Positions 6,854 through 9,269 of a stretch of 9,269 bases of DNA are shown in pieces. Location: positions 1-9,269 of the forward strand of contig JAVEYA010000088.1 in assembly GCA_034003745.1 (NCBI GenBank). Direction: 5' to 3'. Within the stretch, counting starts at the first letter, position 1. Each line of letters opens with the position of its first letter. The notes under the pieces were generated by a model. That model did not search any database and was not told where the DNA came from. It saw only the letters and a list, made by a program, of their open reading frames with translations. The translations under genes were made by a program, and so were the position numbers. Origin of the DNA: JAVEYA01 sp034003745 (GTDB taxonomy: Bacteria; Bacillota; Peptococcia; DRI-13; PHAD01).

Positions 6854-7307
6854 TTGGTTTCTCCTGTTTTAATTCATCCCGAATCAGTTGCCAGGCTAAA
6901 AGAATCACACCCACTACGATAGCGGAATCAGCCAGGTTAAAGATATACGGCCAGATTCCCCGAAAATCCAGGTAGTCCGTCACCAGCCCGCTGGCCACCC
7001 GGTCAATAAAATTGCCGATTGCCCCGCCGCAGATCAAGGCCAAACAAACCGCAGTGAACTTGCTGTTCTTCCCCATGGTAAAAGCCAGATAGAACAACAG
7101 AGCCAGAATCGCGATGGTCACCACCACAAAAAACCATCTTTTATCGGTTAAAATCCCGAAGGCTGCACCGGGATTTTTGACGAAGGTAATATGAAAAAAG
7201 GTCTCTATTATCGGAATACTTTGCCCCACTTGCATATTGGCGGTCACGACGTATTTAACAGCCCGATCCAGTGCGAGGACAGCCAGCGTTATGGTCCAAA
7301 ACAGCAT
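6843..7307 (-). CDS. lspA: Lipoprotein signal peptidase LspA (signal peptidase II)
   Basis: Aspartyl membrane protease that removes signal peptides from diacylglyceryl-modified prolipoproteins. The 154 residues have four hydrophobic segments (about 2-20, 57-77, 84-101 and 121-141). The catalytic aspartates are Asp102 in GGAIGNFIDR and Asp127 in FNLADSAI. Other conserved parts are Asp14 (LDRAVK, where many homologues have DQxTK) and Asn45 in KNPGAAFGI. The ATG at 7307 follows GGAGAG about 7 nt upstream. It is the first gene of the overlapping lspA - pseudouridine synthase - pyrR set. A candidate promoter lies at 7353-7381 and the upstream gene appears to be terminated before it, so the trio likely forms one transcription unit. 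Length and motifs are normal; confidence is high. Confidence 0.95.
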   Translation of the reverse strand: MLFWTITLAVLALDRAVKYVVTANMQVGQSIPIIETFFHITFVKNPGAAFGILTDKRWFFVVVTIAILALLFYLAFTMGKNSKFTAVCLALICGGAIGNFIDRVASGLVTDYLDFRGIWPYIFNLADSAIVVGVILLAWQLIRDELKQEKPSEK

Positions 7308-7352
7308 TTGTGTTCTCTCCGTTGTCTAAAATGTATTCATTGCATATGTTAG

Positions 7353-7381
7353 ATTTTAACACAAACAAATTGCTTAGTAAA
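7353..7381 (-). promoter_or_regulatory. Candidate sigma-A-type promoter for lspA-rluD-pyrR
   Basis: On the minus strand TTTACT (7381-7376, 4 of 6 to TTGACA) is followed after 17 bp by TAAAAT (7358-7353, 5 of 6 to TATAAT). The start of transcription would be near 7346, about 40 nt before the lspA ATG. I see no long leader or PyrR-binding-loop and terminator arrangement in this short segment. Confidence 0.5.
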
Positions 7382-7500
7382 CCAAAGCCGGCCGCGCCGC
7401 ATGGTGCATCCGCTACCCCGATTTTGATTTAAAAGAACAAGCGCTGGAATACTTTCAGCTTTTGCTGAAGAGTATTGCAGCCCCTACTTCTGCAGACTGA
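7381..7500 (+). pseudogene. Possible C-terminal remnant of an unidentified gene (start-less open frame)
   Basis: Between a stop at 7378-7380 and TGA at 7498-7500 an open frame of 39 codons reads like a protein tail from about 7414, with YPDFDLKEQALEYFQ followed by LLLKSIAAPTSAD. It has an amphipathic helix and balanced composition but no credible start codon or ribosome binding site. It overlaps the terminator hairpin and the last 17 nt of the opposite gene, so it may be chance. I do not recognise the family. Confidence 0.2.
7431..7480 (-). terminator. Probable intrinsic terminator after the DUF5665-like gene
   Basis: AATACTTTCAGC (7448-7453 and 7454-7459), a TTTT loop (7460-7463), GCTGAA (7464-7469), a bulged G (7470) and AGTATT (7471-7476) form a 12-bp stem. 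CTG/CAG extends the base across one mismatch (7444-7446 with 7478-7480). Read on the minus strand, the stem begins a few bases after the stop codon at 7484 and is followed after 3 nt by the T-rich TTGTTCTTTT. The T tract is interrupted, so efficiency is uncertain. Confidence 0.6.
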
Positions 7501-7768
7501 AATTGACCAGCCGGACGATATTCGCGATAAAATCACCGATTAAGGGCAGATTCAAGAGGACCAGCTTCTGCAGAAAATACAAGATGACAGCGCCTAAAAT
7601 GGTGAAGCCTACGGTCATGCCCACTCCCCGGGCCAGGCCCGCCAGTAAATTCGTCAGGATTAATTTCTTCGTATCATTGAGATAGTTCACATATTCCGTA
7701 ATTTGCGTTTTCTCCAGAGAAACCGCCAGTTTGTGGACTCTGTCCTCCAGCTCTTTGGTTTGTTCCAT
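7484..7768 (-). CDS. Small membrane protein, DUF5665-like, function unknown
   Basis: The 94 residues begin with a charged, helical and probably coiled-coil segment (about 1-25, EQTKELEDRVHKLAVSLEK), then a short linker with LNDTKKLI (30-37). A hydrophobic glycine-rich segment follows (about 42-67, containing ARGVGMTVGFTILGAVILYF), and then a second hydrophobic stretch with LNLPLIGDFIANIV (72-85). This pattern, with a glycine-rich membrane helix and an LPxIGDFIA motif, matches from memory the DUF5665 family found near lspA in clostridia. No catalytic motif is visible. GAGG 6 nt upstream supports the ATG at 7768. It lies 43 nt downstream of the cyclic-di-GMP gene and is followed by a probable terminator, so it may share that transcript. 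The gene itself is secure; the family name is moderately so. Confidence 0.82.
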   Translation of the reverse strand: MEQTKELEDRVHKLAVSLEKTQITEYVNYLNDTKKLILTNLLAGLARGVGMTVGFTILGAVILYFLQKLVLLNLPLIGDFIANIVRLVNFSLQK

Positions 7769-7796
7769 CTTCTACCTCACAGCGCGTACTCTACCT

Positions 7797-7825
7797 ATAA
7801 TATGCCATTATTTATGCATTAAAAA
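7797..7825 (-). promoter_or_regulatory. Weak candidate promoter for the DUF5665-like gene
   Basis: On the minus strand TATTAT (7802-7797, 5 of 6) lies 17 bp after TTTTTA (7825-7820, only 3 of 6), spanning the end of the upstream gene. It could give the small gene its own transcript, but the -35 is poor and the region is AT-rich. Confidence 0.25.
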
Positions 7826-9257
7826 TACACTCTGCACCGGTATATTGCAAACATTCCCCGTCATAAATCTCCAGAAAAGCCAACACCAGTTCCGCGTCAA
7901 ACTGATGACCCGAACATCTGACCAACTCTTCCAGCGCTTCCCGTGGACTCTTAAAGGCGCGGTAGATACGGGATGTCGTCATCGCGTCGAAAGCGTCCAA
8001 GATGGCAATAATCCGGCAAGGCAGCGGAATCTCCTCCCCCTGAAGACCGGAAGGATAGCCCATCCCATCCCACCATTCGTGATGATGCAGGATATATTCG
8101 GCGATATGGGCAACTTCCGCCGAGCGGCAAGCAATATTATAGCCGATGTTGACATGGGTTTGGAGCCTTTTGGTCTCCTCCTCCGTTAATATACCGGATT
8201 TGAAGAGAATTTCATCCGGGATACCGATATTGCCCAAATCATGCAGCTTAGCCAAAAGGACCAAATCATCCTGCTCTTTAGCCGTCAGCTCCAAGAGAAC
8301 GGCCATTTTCTGTGCGTAATGCGCCATTCTATCGGCGTGTCCCGGCGCGAGATTATCCCGTTCCGACAAAGCCGTCAAGAAGTACTCAATGGCTCTGCCT
8401 TTGGTATGGACTTCTTTATTGAACTTCTGATAATACATATCGTCGTCGGCCTGATGGTAAACATCATAAACCGTGGCCCCGCCCTCGGTAAAATCGCCTG
8501 TCGCTACCCCTACCGAGATACTCAGCGGGATAAAAGGATTTTTATTGTTGTGTCTTTCCACGGCTTCCACGATTTCCTGCTTCCTTTGCTGAGCCACCGG
8601 GTTGGGCATATTGGGCAAAAGAATGCAGAATTCGTCCCCGCCCACCCGGGCCAAAGTATCTTCTTTCCGGATGGTGGTCTGCAGGAGCTCGGCCACGTAT
8701 TTCAGTTGCTTGTCGCCGGCCTGGTGGCCAAAAGTATCATTGACGATCTTATGCCCGTCAATATCCACGGAGATAATGCTTAAGGGCTGGACTTCCCAAG
8801 GGTTTCCGCTGATTCTTTTCATTTCATATTCAAAATAGGAACGGTTATGCAAACCGGTCAAAGAATCATAAAAGCTCAGATGCTTGTACTTATTTTCACT
8901 TTCTTTCAACTCGTTATGTTTATTCTTCATCCCTTCCAGCATTCTGTTTAGGGCAAGGCCCAGTTCACTCATCTCATATAAGTTATTCGTATTGATTACC
9001 GCGCCCGGCTCCTGCCTGGAGATAATATATTCAATCCCTTCCAGGACCTGCCGGAGTGGCTGGAGAAATCTCCTTTTGATAAATTCTTTCAATAATAAAG
9101 ATAATACCAGTGCTGTGACAGCCATCATCAGATAATAGCTGACCACCGTCCCGGTATTCTGAAATTCCAAAAAGAAACGGTCGGATAAGCCGGCAATCAC
9201 CATTACCAGCGAGAATATGATTACCGTTACTTGAAGCATGCTGGTTTTAGCAGGCAT
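7812..9257 (-). CDS. Membrane-anchored GGDEF / HD-GYP cyclic-di-GMP turnover protein
   Basis: Predicted to make and degrade cyclic-di-GMP. The 481 residues start with two membrane helices (about 8-24 and 39-57) joined by only about 14 residues, then a HAMP-like linker (about 58-112) and a short coiled coil (about 112-126). The GGDEF diguanylate cyclase domain (about 127-285) has an intact GGDEF motif at 206-210 and an RxxD inhibitory site (Arg197, Asp200) exactly five residues before it; the substrate loop reads DIDGHKIVNDTFGH. The HD-GYP phosphodiesterase domain (about 287-470) has His307, His339-Asp340, His368, His392-His393, DGMGYP at 397-402 and Asp421. The usual HDxGK lysine is Asn343. 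GGGGAG upstream supports the ATG at 9257; Met7 is a weaker alternative. The DUF5665-like gene follows after 43 nt. Domain calls are secure; which activity dominates is not visible from sequence. Confidence 0.92.
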   Translation of the reverse strand: MPAKTSMLQVTVIIFSLVMVIAGLSDRFFLEFQNTGTVVSYYLMMAVTALVLSLLLKEFIKRRFLQPLRQVLEGIEYIISRQEPGAVINTNNLYEMSELGLALNRMLEGMKNKHNELKESENKYKHLSFYDSLTGLHNRSYFEYEMKRISGNPWEVQPLSIISVDIDGHKIVNDTFGHQAGDKQLKYVAELLQTTIRKEDTLARVGGDEFCILLPNMPNPVAQQRKQEIVEAVERHNNKNPFIPLSISVGVATGDFTEGGATVYDVYHQADDDMYYQKFNKEVHTKGRAIEYFLTALSERDNLAPGHADRMAHYAQKMAVLLELTAKEQDDLVLLAKLHDLGNIGIPDEILFKSGILTEEETKRLQTHVNIGYNIACRSAEVAHIAEYILHHHEWWDGMGYPSGLQGEEIPLPCRIIAILDAFDAMTTSRIYRAFKSPREALEELVRCSGHQFDAELVLAFLEIYDGECLQYTGAECIFNA

Positions 9258-9269
9258 ATTCTCTCCCCC

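Noticed and set aside
7731..8783. Plus-strand open frames of 152 and 180 residues opposite the GGDEF/HD-GYP gene
   Set aside because: They are antisense to conserved catalytic domains and show no independent coding evidence.
1..9269. Mobile elements, CRISPR arrays, tRNA/rRNA genes, riboswitches
   Set aside because: No transposase, recombinase, regularly spaced repeat, cloverleaf or long structured leader was seen, and almost all sequence is occupied by recognisable genes.

Overview
This 9.3-kb window looks like chromosomal core sequence from a low-to-moderate-GC Gram-positive bacterium, most likely a clostridial or Peptococcaceae-type Firmicute. The evidence is the mix of genes (RqcH, PyrR, a DUF5665-like protein, a Ca2+ P-type ATPase, LspA), strong AGGAGG ribosome binding sites, and a gene order resembling the Bacillus subtilis lspA-ylyB-pyrR ... 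yloA-yloB segment. No mobile element, tRNA, rRNA, CRISPR array or phage gene was found.

Layout from left to right. Positions 1-760 (minus) hold most of diaminopimelate epimerase dapF, cut by the window edge. Positions 780-3527 (minus) hold a complete 915-residue Ca2+-transporting P-type ATPase that reads into dapF with a 19-nt gap. A 99-bp divergent intergenic region (3528-3626) carries a likely promoter and an 8-bp perfect inverted repeat. Positions 3627-5405 (plus) encode the ribosome quality control factor RqcH (NFACT/FbpA family). It converges on, and overlaps by 20 nt, pyrR (5386-5931, minus). pyrR is the last gene of an overlapping set lspA - RluA-type pseudouridine synthase - pyrR (7307 down to 5386). 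A spacer of about 175 bp (7308-7483) contains a probable lspA promoter and a terminator-like hairpin. Further right are a small membrane protein of the DUF5665 type (7484-7768, minus) and a membrane-anchored GGDEF/HD-GYP cyclic-di-GMP protein (7812-9257, minus).

Functionally these are mostly housekeeping genes: cell-wall/lysine precursor synthesis (DapF), ion export (Ca2+-ATPase), rescue of stalled ribosomes (RqcH), rRNA modification (RluA family), pyrimidine regulation and salvage (PyrR), lipoprotein maturation (LspA) and second-messenger turnover (GGDEF/HD-GYP). The window does not contain an evident new system. The points worth a second look are residue-level departures at conserved positions (DapF Val161, RqcH Glu97, ATPase Gln824, HD-GYP Asn343), the stop-over-stop convergent overlap of rqcH and pyrR where B. 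subtilis has its pyr genes, an operator-like inverted repeat between the ATPase and rqcH, and a possible gene remnant in the lspA upstream spacer.
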